From assembly GCA_041670165.1 (NCBI GenBank), contig JBAXZR010000022.1, positions 1-14,930 of the forward strand: a stretch of DNA of 14,930 bases. Reading direction: 5' to 3'. A program made the translations under genes and the position numbers. Shown here in pieces: positions 6,797 to 13,498 of the stretch; position 1 is the stretch's first letter; every line of letters begins with the position of its first letter. The notes beneath the pieces are model-generated. The model was not told where the DNA came from. It did not search any database and was given only the letters and a program-made list of their open reading frames with translations. The DNA comes from JBAXZR01 sp041670165. GTDB taxonomy: Bacteria; Bacillota; Clostridia; Christensenellales; UBA1242.

Positions 6797-7276
6797 ATGA
6801 ACAAAACTGATAAAAATTTTATGAACGAAGCTTTGAAAGAAGCAAAGAAAGCAATGAAGAATGAAGAAGTGCCAATTGGTGCTGTTGTTGTTAAAAATGG
6901 AAAAGTGATTGCTCGAAGCTTCAATAATAGAGAAGAAAAACAAAACGCAGTCAATCATGCTGAGCTTTTGGCAATTTCAAAAGCTTGCAAAAAAGAAAAA
7001 AGTTGGAGACTTGATAATGCCACACTTTATGTAACTCTTGAACCATGTTTAATGTGTGCAGGGGCTGCACTTAATGCAAGAATTTCCAAAGTTGTTTTTG
7101 GGGCTTACGACAACACATCATCGCTAAGAAATTTGGTTACTGGTTGCGATGAAAAAATTGAAAAATATGAAATATCTTCACTAAACCATAAAACCTTTTT
7201 TGTTCATGATGAAAATGATGAAAGTTGTAAGCAACTATTACAAGATTTTTTTGCAGATAAAAGAAAAAAGATTTAG
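6797..7276 (+). CDS. tadA: TadA, tRNA(Arg) adenosine-34 deaminase
   Basis: TadA deaminates adenosine to inosine at the wobble position of tRNA-Arg(ACG), letting it read CGU, CGC and CGA. The zinc-dependent cytidine/deoxycytidylate deaminase fold is plain: VPIGAVVV at 26-33, HAE at 54-56 (His54 zinc ligand, Glu56 proton shuttle), and PCLMC at 83-87 (Cys84 and Cys87 zinc ligands). ARISKVVFGA at 94-103 is the family's next block. The length of 159 is normal. Small departures from the commonest consensus are Leu for Pro in PCxMC and NAVNHAE where DPTAHAE is usual. They may be lineage drift. The start is ATG 6797 with GAGGA at 6788-6792. The gene is the last plus-strand gene before convergence with the GlmU acetyltransferase gene. 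A cytosine or guanine deaminase is less likely. Confidence 0.94.
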   Translation: MNKTDKNFMNEALKEAKKAMKNEEVPIGAVVVKNGKVIARSFNNREEKQNAVNHAELLAISKACKKEKSWRLDNATLYVTLEPCLMCAGAALNARISKVVFGAYDNTSSLRNLVTGCDEKIEKYEISSLNHKTFFVHDENDESCKQLLQDFFADKRKKI

Positions 7277-7486
7277 ATAATTTAAGCGATAGTTATTTAA
7301 TTATTCAAGTTATTTTAAGCCAAATTTTAATAATCCATTTTTCTTTGTTGTTAGTAATATTTTTACAATGTTAAAAAAATTACGCATGGATTTGTGTTTG
7401 TTTATGCTTTTGTTGTTTTTGCTCTTTCTTAATGGTTATGTTAGTTTGGCATGGCTTTATAAAATTAGCTATTATTTTTGACTCGT
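7277..7486. other. Convergent intergenic region
   Basis: These 210 bases separate the ends of tadA and the opposing GlmU acetyltransferase gene. Firmicutes often have the SRP RNA gene after tadA, but I see no GC-rich hairpin with the SRP tetraloop motif. No strong intrinsic terminator is apparent on either strand, only weak A/T stems near 7453-7476. Confidence 0.55.
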
Positions 7487-8074
7487 TTATTGTGGTATGT
7501 TTTCTTTGCACAATTTTTTGTTTTGTTTGTTAATTTGTGCTGTTCTTTCAATTGCAAAAGTGCCACTTGGAAGCTCTTTTGTGATTGTTGAGCCTGCGGC
7601 AGTGAAACAATTGTCGCCAATTTTTAAAGGTGCAATCAAATTGCAGTTTGAACCAATGAAACAATTGTTTCCAACACTGGTTTTATGTTTGTTTGTTCCG
7701 TCATAATTGCAAAACACAACTCCGCAACCTATGTTTGTGTTTTCGCCAATGCTAGCATCTCCAACATAAGAAAGGTGAGGAACTTTGCTTCCTAAGCCAA
7801 CTGTGCTTTTTTTGATTTCAACAAATGCTCCAACTTTTGCGTTGTCGCATACAACTGTTTCTGGTCTAAGATGAGAAAAAGGACCAACGATTGCACCTTT
7901 TCCAATGATAGAGTCTGAAATTATGCAATAAGGCAAAATTTGTGCTTCATTTTGTATGACGGTTTTTCCACTAATAACACAGCCAACTCCAATGCTGGCT
8001 AGTGGTGAAATTTTGACATCTTTTGTTATATAAATGCCTTTTTCTAACCATTTTTTTTTATAATTATTATTCAT
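7487..8074 (-). CDS. glmU: GlmU C-terminal half: glucosamine-1-phosphate N-acetyltransferase
   Basis: This stand-alone protein matches the left-handed beta-helix acetyltransferase domain of GlmU, which uses acetyl-CoA to acetylate glucosamine-1-phosphate on the way to UDP-GlcNAc for peptidoglycan. Hexapeptide repeats run from about residue 15 to 165. The active site is intact: Arg70 in GPFSHLRP, Lys88/Lys89 in EIKKS, the catalytic histidine His100 in VPHLSYVGD (E. coli His363), Tyr103, NYDG at 123-126, and Lys129. GSTIT at 161-165 is the acetyl-CoA-side block. It has only 195 residues where full GlmU has about 455, and lacks any uridyltransferase domain. Its first 60 residues still resemble the helix region that begins just after that domain. 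The start is ATG 8074, with no good Shine-Dalgarno. An apparent terminator separates it from the other GlmU-like gene upstream, so it needs its own promoter. Confidence 0.93.
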   Translation of the reverse strand: MNNNYKKKWLEKGIYITKDVKISPLASIGVGCVISGKTVIQNEAQILPYCIISDSIIGKGAIVGPFSHLRPETVVCDNAKVGAFVEIKKSTVGLGSKVPHLSYVGDASIGENTNIGCGVVFCNYDGTNKHKTSVGNNCFIGSNCNLIAPLKIGDNCFTAAGSTITKELPSGTFAIERTAQINKQNKKLCKENIPQ

Positions 8075-8301
8075 TAAAATATTTATTCTTCATTTATAAA
8101 TATGTTTACAAAAAAAATAAAAACAAGTAATAAACATCTTATTAAATTTTTAAGGAAATAAGCCAAATAAAACAAAAAAAGTAACAGAATATAATATGTT
8201 TTAGGATATGAAACAATCAAATAAAGAAATAGAAATATAAAAAATATTATATCTTTTAAAAGAAATAAATAAGTGAAAACGCATTTTGATTTTGAATGAA
8301 G

Positions 8302-8331
8302 ATTATATTTAGTTTTTAAAAAAAATGTAAT
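8302..8331 (-). promoter_or_regulatory. Candidate promoter for the GlmU acetyltransferase gene
   Basis: Read on the minus strand, ATTACA (8331-8326) and TATAAT (8307-8302) are 18 bases apart; the -10 is perfect and the -35 matches four of six. The leader to ATG 8074 would be about 220 bases, long for this window, so another promoter closer to the gene is possible. Confidence 0.35.
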
Positions 8332-8335
8332 TCAT

Positions 8336-8357
8336 AAAAATGAAGCAATTTGCTTCA
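8336..8357 (-). terminator. Intrinsic terminator after the GlmU N-half-like gene
   Basis: On the minus strand TGAAGCA, a three-base AAT loop and TGCTTCA form a perfect 7-bp stem followed at once by TTTTT (reverse of 8336-8340). It lies about 48 bases past the stop of the 9212-8406 gene. On the plus strand the hairpin is not followed by a T-run, so it points to minus-strand transcription. Confidence 0.75.
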
Positions 8358-8405
8358 CTAATTTTAGGTAAATATTTACGACCTTACATGCTTTGAGTTA
8401 CAAAA

Positions 8406-9212
8406 TTATTCTTCAGTTTTTCCTTTGCAAACAATGTTTGAGTTTGCTTCAATTTTTTCATTTGATATTAGACTATGACATATATGGCAATTTTCTTTGA
8501 TAATGCTATTTTCAATGAAATTTCCATTTTCAAGTATTGTTCCTTTGCAAATTAAACTTTTTCCACGGATTGTGTTGTTTGCGTGAATCTGTACTCCACT
8601 TTCAACCATTGTTTCAGCATCAATAAATGTGCTTGCTGGGTCAAAAATTACAACCCCAGAATTCATCAAATGGTCAAGTACTCTCATTTTAAGAATGTTT
8701 ATTACATTTGGAATTTGAGCACAAGAATTAATTGTGTAAAATTCTTCATCATTAAAAGATTGTGAAATTGTTGAAGCAATTCCACTTGCAGTTTTTGCCC
8801 ATTCTGTGTTGAAAACATAACCACGAACAAGTCTAAGAACATTCATATCTCTTGTTGAAGCATATGTAACAATTTCAGAAACTGTTTTGCTTGTTATCAA
8901 TGGTGTGTCAGAAAAGAGGACAAGTGTGTACTTTGCTGAACCAAGAAAAGGGTGTATTAGAGAAAGAATGTCAGCTTCTGGTGAGCAAGTTGTTGTTTGA
9001 ACTTTTCCCGGTGCTGAAAAAGCCACCCATTCCCACATTTTTTTGCCAAGAAGAGAGATTTCATATGGCTTCAAAAAATTGCCAAATGAAGTGCTTCTGA
9101 CTTGAAGAACAATTGTGTCAACTGATTCTGGGTCAACAACATGAACGCATTTTGCAATTGTTATTGGTGAAGATTCCCTTTGAATTAAGGGTTCAAAAAA
9201 TGATTTTTCCAT
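8406..9212 (-). CDS. Atypical GlmU N-half-like protein without the nucleotide-binding signature
   Basis: This 268-residue protein resembles the uridyltransferase half of GlmU plus the start of its beta-helix, but it is heavily modified. Recognisable pieces are LLGKKMWEWV (54-63, the region after the PKV loop), LFSDTPLI (99-106, where GlmU has the metal-binding Asp; here Asp102), INSCAQI (161-167, with Asn162 at the second metal-binding position), SGVVIFDP (185-192), and hexapeptide repeats from about 198 to 264. Missing is the LAAGxGTxM...PK loop expected near the N-terminus. The stretch between the Asp and Asn blocks is about 58 residues instead of about 120. The frame is intact, so this looks like a maintained protein rather than a decayed gene. 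Whether it makes UDP-GlcNAc, or instead regulates or supports the acetyltransferase encoded downstream, cannot be told. There is no Shine-Dalgarno; see the promoter entry. Confidence 0.8.
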   Translation of the reverse strand: MEKSFFEPLIQRESSPITIAKCVHVVDPESVDTIVLQVRSTSFGNFLKPYEISLLGKKMWEWVAFSAPGKVQTTTCSPEADILSLIHPFLGSAKYTLVLFSDTPLITSKTVSEIVTYASTRDMNVLRLVRGYVFNTEWAKTASGIASTISQSFNDEEFYTINSCAQIPNVINILKMRVLDHLMNSGVVIFDPASTFIDAETMVESGVQIHANNTIRGKSLICKGTILENGNFIENSIIKENCHICHSLISNEKIEANSNIVCKGKTEE

Positions 9213-9218
9213 ACTTTC

Positions 9219-9247
9219 ATTTTAGTCATGTTGTTTTGATTTGTCAA
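9219..9247 (-). promoter_or_regulatory. Candidate promoter giving a leaderless transcript for the GlmU N-half-like gene
   Basis: On the minus strand TTGACA (9247-9242) and TAAAAT (9224-9219) are 17 bases apart, matching 6/6 and 5/6 of consensus. The expected transcription start, seven bases beyond the -10, falls on the A of ATG 9212. No Shine-Dalgarno precedes the gene, which fits a leaderless message. A TATAAT further upstream (reverse of 9275-9280) has only a poor -35. Confidence 0.5.
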
Positions 9248-9389
9248 GAAAAGTCTAAAAATGAGTTTTTTATAATTATAATATTTTTGAATAGGTTACT
9301 TAAAATATATAAATATGTAAATATAAAATACATATATAAGAAAAGTTCAGTTGAAAAAAAACGACTTAATGTTAAAAAATTTTGTAAGT

Positions 9390-9418
9390 TTGACAATAAG
9401 AAATTTTTGTTGTAACAT
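9390..9418 (+). promoter_or_regulatory. Promoter for pth-mfd
   Basis: A perfect TTGACA at 9390-9395 is followed after 17 bases by TAACAT at 9413-9418 (four of six matches). The leader would be about 16 bases and carries GTGAGGA at 9431-9437 as ribosome binding site. It shares the 228-base divergent region with the minus-strand promoter. Confidence 0.6.
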
Positions 9419-9440
9419 TCTAGTGAATTTGTGAGGAAAA

Positions 9441-9980
9441 ATGTTTTTAGTTGTCGGACTTGGAAATCCCGGAAAAGAATATGAAGGGACAAACCATAAC
9501 ACGGGATTTTATGCAATTTCTAAGCTTGCTGAAAAGCTTGGAACAAATTTTTCTAAAAAAATGTGCAAGGCAATTGTGGCTGAACATTTTTTTGGCAAAA
9601 ACAAAGTTCTTCTTGCAATGCCACAAACATTCATGAATCTTAGTGGAGAAAGTGTTTTGCAGTTTGTTCAAAAATTCAAAATTCCACTTAAAAATGTTGT
9701 GATTATTTCTGATGATATTGATTTGGAAGCAGGTAAATTTAGATTTCGTGAAACTGGAAGCGCAGGAACTCATAACGGACTTAGAAACATTATTGCTTGT
9801 CTTGGTTCTGGCGATTTTAAGCGTATTCGTATTGGAATTGGAAAAGGTTTTGAAGGGCAAGACTTAGCAGACTTTGTGCTTTCAAAAGTTTCTAAAGAAA
9901 ACAAACCATTAATCGAAAAAGCAACTCTTGAAGCATTAGACAAAATTATGGAAATTATTTCTGACCCTTGTGGGGAATGA
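9441..9980 (+). CDS. pth: Peptidyl-tRNA hydrolase
   Basis: Pth cleaves the ester bond of peptidyl-tRNAs that drop off ribosomes, recycling tRNA in the cytoplasm. The family motifs are clear: VVGLGNPG (4-11, Asn9), the catalytic His19 in TNHNTGF, PQTFMN (61-66, Asn66), Asp91 in ISDDID, and HNGLRNI (111-117, Asn112). The basic RIRIGIG (128-134) also matches. The 179 residues are slightly shorter than the usual 185-195. One variation is Asn18 where an Arg or Lys normally precedes the catalytic histidine. The start is ATG 9441 with GAGGA just upstream. The stop codon is one base before the mfd start and the mfd ribosome binding site lies inside the last pth codons, so translation is probably coupled. 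The pth-mfd pair is a conserved Firmicutes arrangement. Confidence 0.96.
   Translation: MFLVVGLGNPGKEYEGTNHNTGFYAISKLAEKLGTNFSKKMCKAIVAEHFFGKNKVLLAMPQTFMNLSGESVLQFVQKFKIPLKNVVIISDDIDLEAGKFRFRETGSAGTHNGLRNIIACLGSGDFKRIRIGIGKGFEGQDLADFVLSKVSKENKPLIEKATLEALDKIMEIISDPCGE
9972..9976 (+). promoter_or_regulatory. Ribosome binding site that fixes the mfd start
   Basis: GGGGA inside the last two sense codons of pth sits five bases before ATG 9982. An in-frame GTG at 9970 overlaps this element and has no binding site of its own, so ATG 9982 is the likely start and the GTG should not be used. Confidence 0.65.
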
Positions 9981-9981
9981 T

Positions 9982-12900
9982 ATGAACGAAATAAATGAAC
10001 TTTTGCTTTCGCCAAATGTTAAAAAATTTATGTCGTGTTCGAGTCAAAAAAAAGCTCAAACAGTTTTTGGTTTGTCAGAAGGTGAAATTGGTGTACTTTT
10101 GTCTTTATGTGAAGGCAAAACAATTTTGGTTTCATCAAGTGAGCAAAGTCTAACACTTTTGTCTAAACAGCTTCTTTCATTAAACAAAGAGTGCTTTTTT
10201 TTGCCACTTGTTCAAGAACAACCATTATATTCTTATGCTGGTAGCGAAAGCGCTTCACTGGCAATAAAAGCTTTGTATAATTTCTACAAAAGTAATGACG
10301 GGGTTTTGCTTGTTAATGCAATTAATGCTTTGCAAACCTTTCCTAGCATGGAAACAATTTCTTCAAGTGTAACAAAATTTGAAGTTAACAAAACTTACAA
10401 ATTAAATTTGATTTCAAAACTTCTTGTTTCGATTGGTTATGACCGAACTCAAAAAGTGTCATCTTGCGGTGAGTTTTCTCTTCGTGGCGACATTTTGGAC
10501 ATTTGGCTAGACGGAAACGAAAACATTACAAGAATTGATTTTTTTGGTGAACAAATTGAAAGCATAAAAGAAATTGAACTTAGCTCTCAAACAGTAATAA
10601 AAAAACTTGATTCTTTGTTGGTTTTGCCAAGAACGACATTTTTGGTTTCTGATGAGGAAGCACCACTAGTTCTTGAAAAACTTGAAGCAGCTTTTATGGC
10701 AGGCTTGAGAAAAGAGAAGAACACCACTTTTCTTGCTCCAACAATTGATGAAATCAGGCAAGGGCTCATTGACGGCAAACGGGGACAAAATCTTGCGTTT
10801 GCAAGTGTTTTTGCTTCTTTCAAAACACTTTTTGAACTTTTTCCAAAAGAAAACATTGTGGTTTGTGAACCTAAACAAATACTAGAAAAAACAAATGAGT
10901 TTTATAAGGGTTTTATTGAAAGCCTTGCATCTTTTATTTCTGCTGGAACTCTTCTTCCTGAACACAAGAATTTTTTTGTTTCACCTTTAGAAGCTTTTGA
11001 TTTTGGCAATAATCGTTCAAGAATTTCTTTTCAATCACTTCTTTCTTCTTCTCAACTTTTTGCTTCTGATCAAGTCCTTAAATTCTTAATTAATGGTAGA
11101 CAAAAATATATTGGTAAGAGAGATCTTCTAATTAACGATATTGTAAGTTTTGTAAAAACCGGGAAAAAGGTTGTTTTGTTTGCTGGAAGTCGTGGCAATG
11201 CTTCATTTTTGAAAAGTGATTTGGAGTTTTCAAAGCTTTCTAATAATGACAAAATTGTTGTTTGTGAACAAAATCTTCCAATTAGTGCTCTTTTTTCTAG
11301 TGAAAACATTGTTTTTATTGGAACAGATGACATGTTTGGAGCTGTTAATACAATAGCCACCAAAACAAGCAAAAGTTCCGCTTTCTTTTTGCCAAAAGTC
11401 GGCGACTTTGTTGTTCATTCAACACATGGTATTGGAAAATGTGTTGGGCTTGAACGACTTAAATTTGCTGAATTTGAAAAAGATTACATTGTTCTTGAAT
11501 ATTTGAACGGGGACAAACTATATGTTCCAAGTGAACAAGCAAACACAATTTCAGCTTTTAGGGGTGGAGAGAGTTCGCCAAAATTAAACAAACTTGGCGG
11601 AACGGATTTTTACAAGAGCAAACAAAAGGTTCGTGCCAGTGTAAAAGCAATGGCAATTGACCTTTTGAAACTTTATAGTGAAAGGGAAAAACGAAAAGGT
11701 ATTGTTTATCCAAAAGACTCATGGATGCAAAAAGAATTTGAAGAAAGCTTTGAATTTGAAGAAACCGCCGATCAACTTCTTGCTGTTGAAGCAATAAAAA
11801 AAGATATGGAAAGCGATAAGGCTATGGACAGGCTGATTTGTGGCGATGTTGGATTTGGCAAAACTGAAGTTGCAATCAGAGCAATTTTTAAAGCCGTTTC
11901 ATTTGGAAAACAAGTGGCTTTTTTGTGTCCAACAACAATTCTTGCTGAACAACATTATTTGACTTGTCAAAATCGTTTCTCGCCTTTTGGACTTCGAGTA
12001 AAAGTTCTTTCAAGGTTTAGAAGCTCAAAAGAACAAAAACAAATTTTGCAAGATCTTAAGGAACACAAAATTGACATTTTGATTGGAACTCATAGACTTC
12101 TTAGCAAAGATGTTGTTTTTGAAGATTTGGGGCTTTTGGTTCTTGACGAAGAGCAACGATTTGGTGTTGCTCACAAAGAGCAAATTAAAGAAGTAAAAAA
12201 GAATGTGGATACAATTGCAATGAGTGCAACTCCAATTCCAAGAACTTTGCACATGGCACTGTCTGGAATTAGAGATATTTCCATCATTGAAACACCGCCA
12301 AGATCTAGACTTCCAATTTTGACAACCGTAACTGAATATAATGAATCCATTTTGGCATATTCATGTGGGAAAGAACTTGAACGAGGTGGTCAAGTTTTGA
12401 TTGTTGTCAATCGCATTGCAAAAATTGATGTTTTTGCTTCAAAGGTTAGAGAAATTTTGCCTGAAGCAAAAGTTGCAGTTGCTCATGGGCAAATGGCTTC
12501 AAATGAACTTGAAGACACAATGTTGAAACTTGCTCATAAAGAACTTGACATTTTGGTTGCAACAACCCTGATTGAAAATGGAATTGATCTTCCAAAAGCA
12601 AATACACTTTTTGTTATTGATGCGGAAAATTTGGGACTTTCTCAACTGTATCAACTTAGGGGAAGAGTGGGTAGAAGTGACCGCCAAGCCTATGCATACT
12701 TAACCTTTGACGGACGAAAAGAGCTTTCTGATGAGGCTCACAAACGACTTAGTGCAATTGGAGAATTTACTGAACTTGGTAGTGGATTTAAAATTGCAAT
12801 GCGTGATTTGGAAATTCGTGGCGCAGGTGAAGTGCTTGGAAGCCAACAACATGGACATATGGAAAAAGTTGGATATGACATGTATTGCAAAATTTTAGCT

Positions 12901-13389
12901 GAAGTAACAAGCGAACTTAAGGGCGAAAAAGCAGAAGAACTTAAAGAAATTGTTATGGAAATCAATGCTGATGCGTTTTTGCCTCAGAATTATGTTTCTG
13001 GCAGTGAAGAACGAATTGCAATCTTCTCAAAAATTTCTATTTGCTCTTCTTCTGAAGATGAAAAGCTTTTGATTAAAGGGCTTGTTGAAATGTTTGGAGA
13101 AGTTCCAAAACCGCTTAAAAATTTGATTTCTATTGCAAGACTTAAAAACAATGCTCAAAAAATTGGCGTGAAAAAAGTTAAGATTTCTGCTGATACTAGT
13201 GAACTTGTGTTCCATTCTGGCGAAAATAAACACGCAACAGCCATTTTGTCAGCTGTTCAAAAACACTTTTCCACTTGCCATCTTTTGGGTGGTGAAAATA
13301 TGGTTATTGCGTTTAATCAAAAAAATGGTTCAGTTCAAGAAAAAATGGATTTTTTAATAAAGTTTTGTGGTTCTTGTCTTGTGTCATGA
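9982..13389 (+). CDS. mfd: Mfd, transcription-repair coupling factor
   Basis: Mfd is the DNA translocase that recognises RNA polymerase stalled at a lesion, dislodges it and recruits UvrA for nucleotide excision repair. From ATG 9982 the protein has 1135 residues, within the family range of about 1130-1180. Domains in order are: a UvrB-like N-terminal module, including GEFSLRGDILDIW near 164-176; the RNA-polymerase-interacting CarD-like domain beginning at about 472 (VGDFVVHSTHGIGK); and the RecG-like motor. The motor shows Walker A GDVGFGKT (621-628), DEEQ (722-725), SATPIPRT (748 on) and QLRGRVGR (near 891-898). The TRG translocation motif (about 934-960) includes RDLEIRGAGEVLGSQQHGH. A C-terminal autoinhibitory domain follows. 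No key residue seems missing. It is probably co-transcribed with pth; a separate promoter serves the next gene. Confidence 0.97.
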   Translation: MNEINELLLSPNVKKFMSCSSQKKAQTVFGLSEGEIGVLLSLCEGKTILVSSSEQSLTLLSKQLLSLNKECFFLPLVQEQPLYSYAGSESASLAIKALYNFYKSNDGVLLVNAINALQTFPSMETISSSVTKFEVNKTYKLNLISKLLVSIGYDRTQKVSSCGEFSLRGDILDIWLDGNENITRIDFFGEQIESIKEIELSSQTVIKKLDSLLVLPRTTFLVSDEEAPLVLEKLEAAFMAGLRKEKNTTFLAPTIDEIRQGLIDGKRGQNLAFASVFASFKTLFELFPKENIVVCEPKQILEKTNEFYKGFIESLASFISAGTLLPEHKNFFVSPLEAFDFGNNRSRISFQSLLSSSQLFASDQVLKFLINGRQKYIGKRDLLINDIVSFVKTGKKVVLFAGSRGNASFLKSDLEFSKLSNNDKIVVCEQNLPISALFSSENIVFIGTDDMFGAVNTIATKTSKSSAFFLPKVGDFVVHSTHGIGKCVGLERLKFAEFEKDYIVLEYLNGDKLYVPSEQANTISAFRGGESSPKLNKLGGTDFYKSKQKVRASVKAMAIDLLKLYSEREKRKGIVYPKDSWMQKEFEESFEFEETADQLLAVEAIKKDMESDKAMDRLICGDVGFGKTEVAIRAIFKAVSFGKQVAFLCPTTILAEQHYLTCQNRFSPFGLRVKVLSRFRSSKEQKQILQDLKEHKIDILIGTHRLLSKDVVFEDLGLLVLDEEQRFGVAHKEQIKEVKKNVDTIAMSATPIPRTLHMALSGIRDISIIETPPRSRLPILTTVTEYNESILAYSCGKELERGGQVLIVVNRIAKIDVFASKVREILPEAKVAVAHGQMASNELEDTMLKLAHKELDILVATTLIENGIDLPKANTLFVIDAENLGLSQLYQLRGRVGRSDRQAYAYLTFDGRKELSDEAHKRLSAIGEFTELGSGFKIAMRDLEIRGAGEVLGSQQHGHMEKVGYDMYCKILAEVTSELKGEKAEELKEIVMEINADAFLPQNYVSGSEERIAIFSKISICSSSEDEKLLIKGLVEMFGEVPKPLKNLISIARLKNNAQKIGVKKVKISADTSELVFHSGENKHATAILSAVQKHFSTCHLLGGENMVIAFNQKNGSVQEKMDFLIKFCGSCLVS

Positions 13390-13441
13390 TTTGGCCTTGG
13401 CTCTCAAAAAAAAATTTGCCAACAAAAAAAGTTTAAATTGG

Positions 13442-13470
13442 TTGATTTTGTGCGTTCTTTAGTGTATACT
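13442..13470 (+). promoter_or_regulatory. Promoter for the foldase lipoprotein gene
   Basis: TTGATT at 13442-13447 and TATACT at 13465-13470 are spaced 17 bases (four and five matches to consensus). Transcription would start near 13477, leaving a leader of about 22 bases with GGGAG at 13483-13487. Read-through from mfd is also possible because I see no terminator after it. Confidence 0.6.
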
Positions 13471-13498
13471 CCAAAAGATATTGGGAGAAACTTGAAAA

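Larger units (their letters stand above)
8075..8405. other. A/T-rich spacer between the two GlmU-like genes
   Basis: This 331-base spacer holds no ORF I would support. On the minus strand it contains a terminator close to the upstream gene and then about 260 bases of A/T-rich sequence. Promoter candidates on the minus strand are a TATAAT (reverse of 8302-8307) with an ATTACA at 8326-8331 spaced 18, and a second TATAAT (reverse of 8246-8251) without a clear -35. A perfect 12-base palindrome, GTAAATATTTAC, lies at 8368-8379 between the stop codon and the terminator. Confidence 0.6.

Noticed and set aside
7277..7486. Possible SRP RNA gene after tadA
   Set aside because: That position is common for it in Firmicutes, but the sequence has no GC-rich long hairpin or the conserved tetraloop region.
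9970..9981. GTG 9970 as the mfd start
   Set aside because: It would overlap the only ribosome binding site; ATG 9982 is correctly spaced from GGGGA and directly follows the pth stop.
13391..13422. Inverted repeat TTGGC...GCCAA after mfd as a terminator
   Set aside because: The loop is 16-22 bases and no T-run follows on the plus strand; the downstream bases are A-rich.
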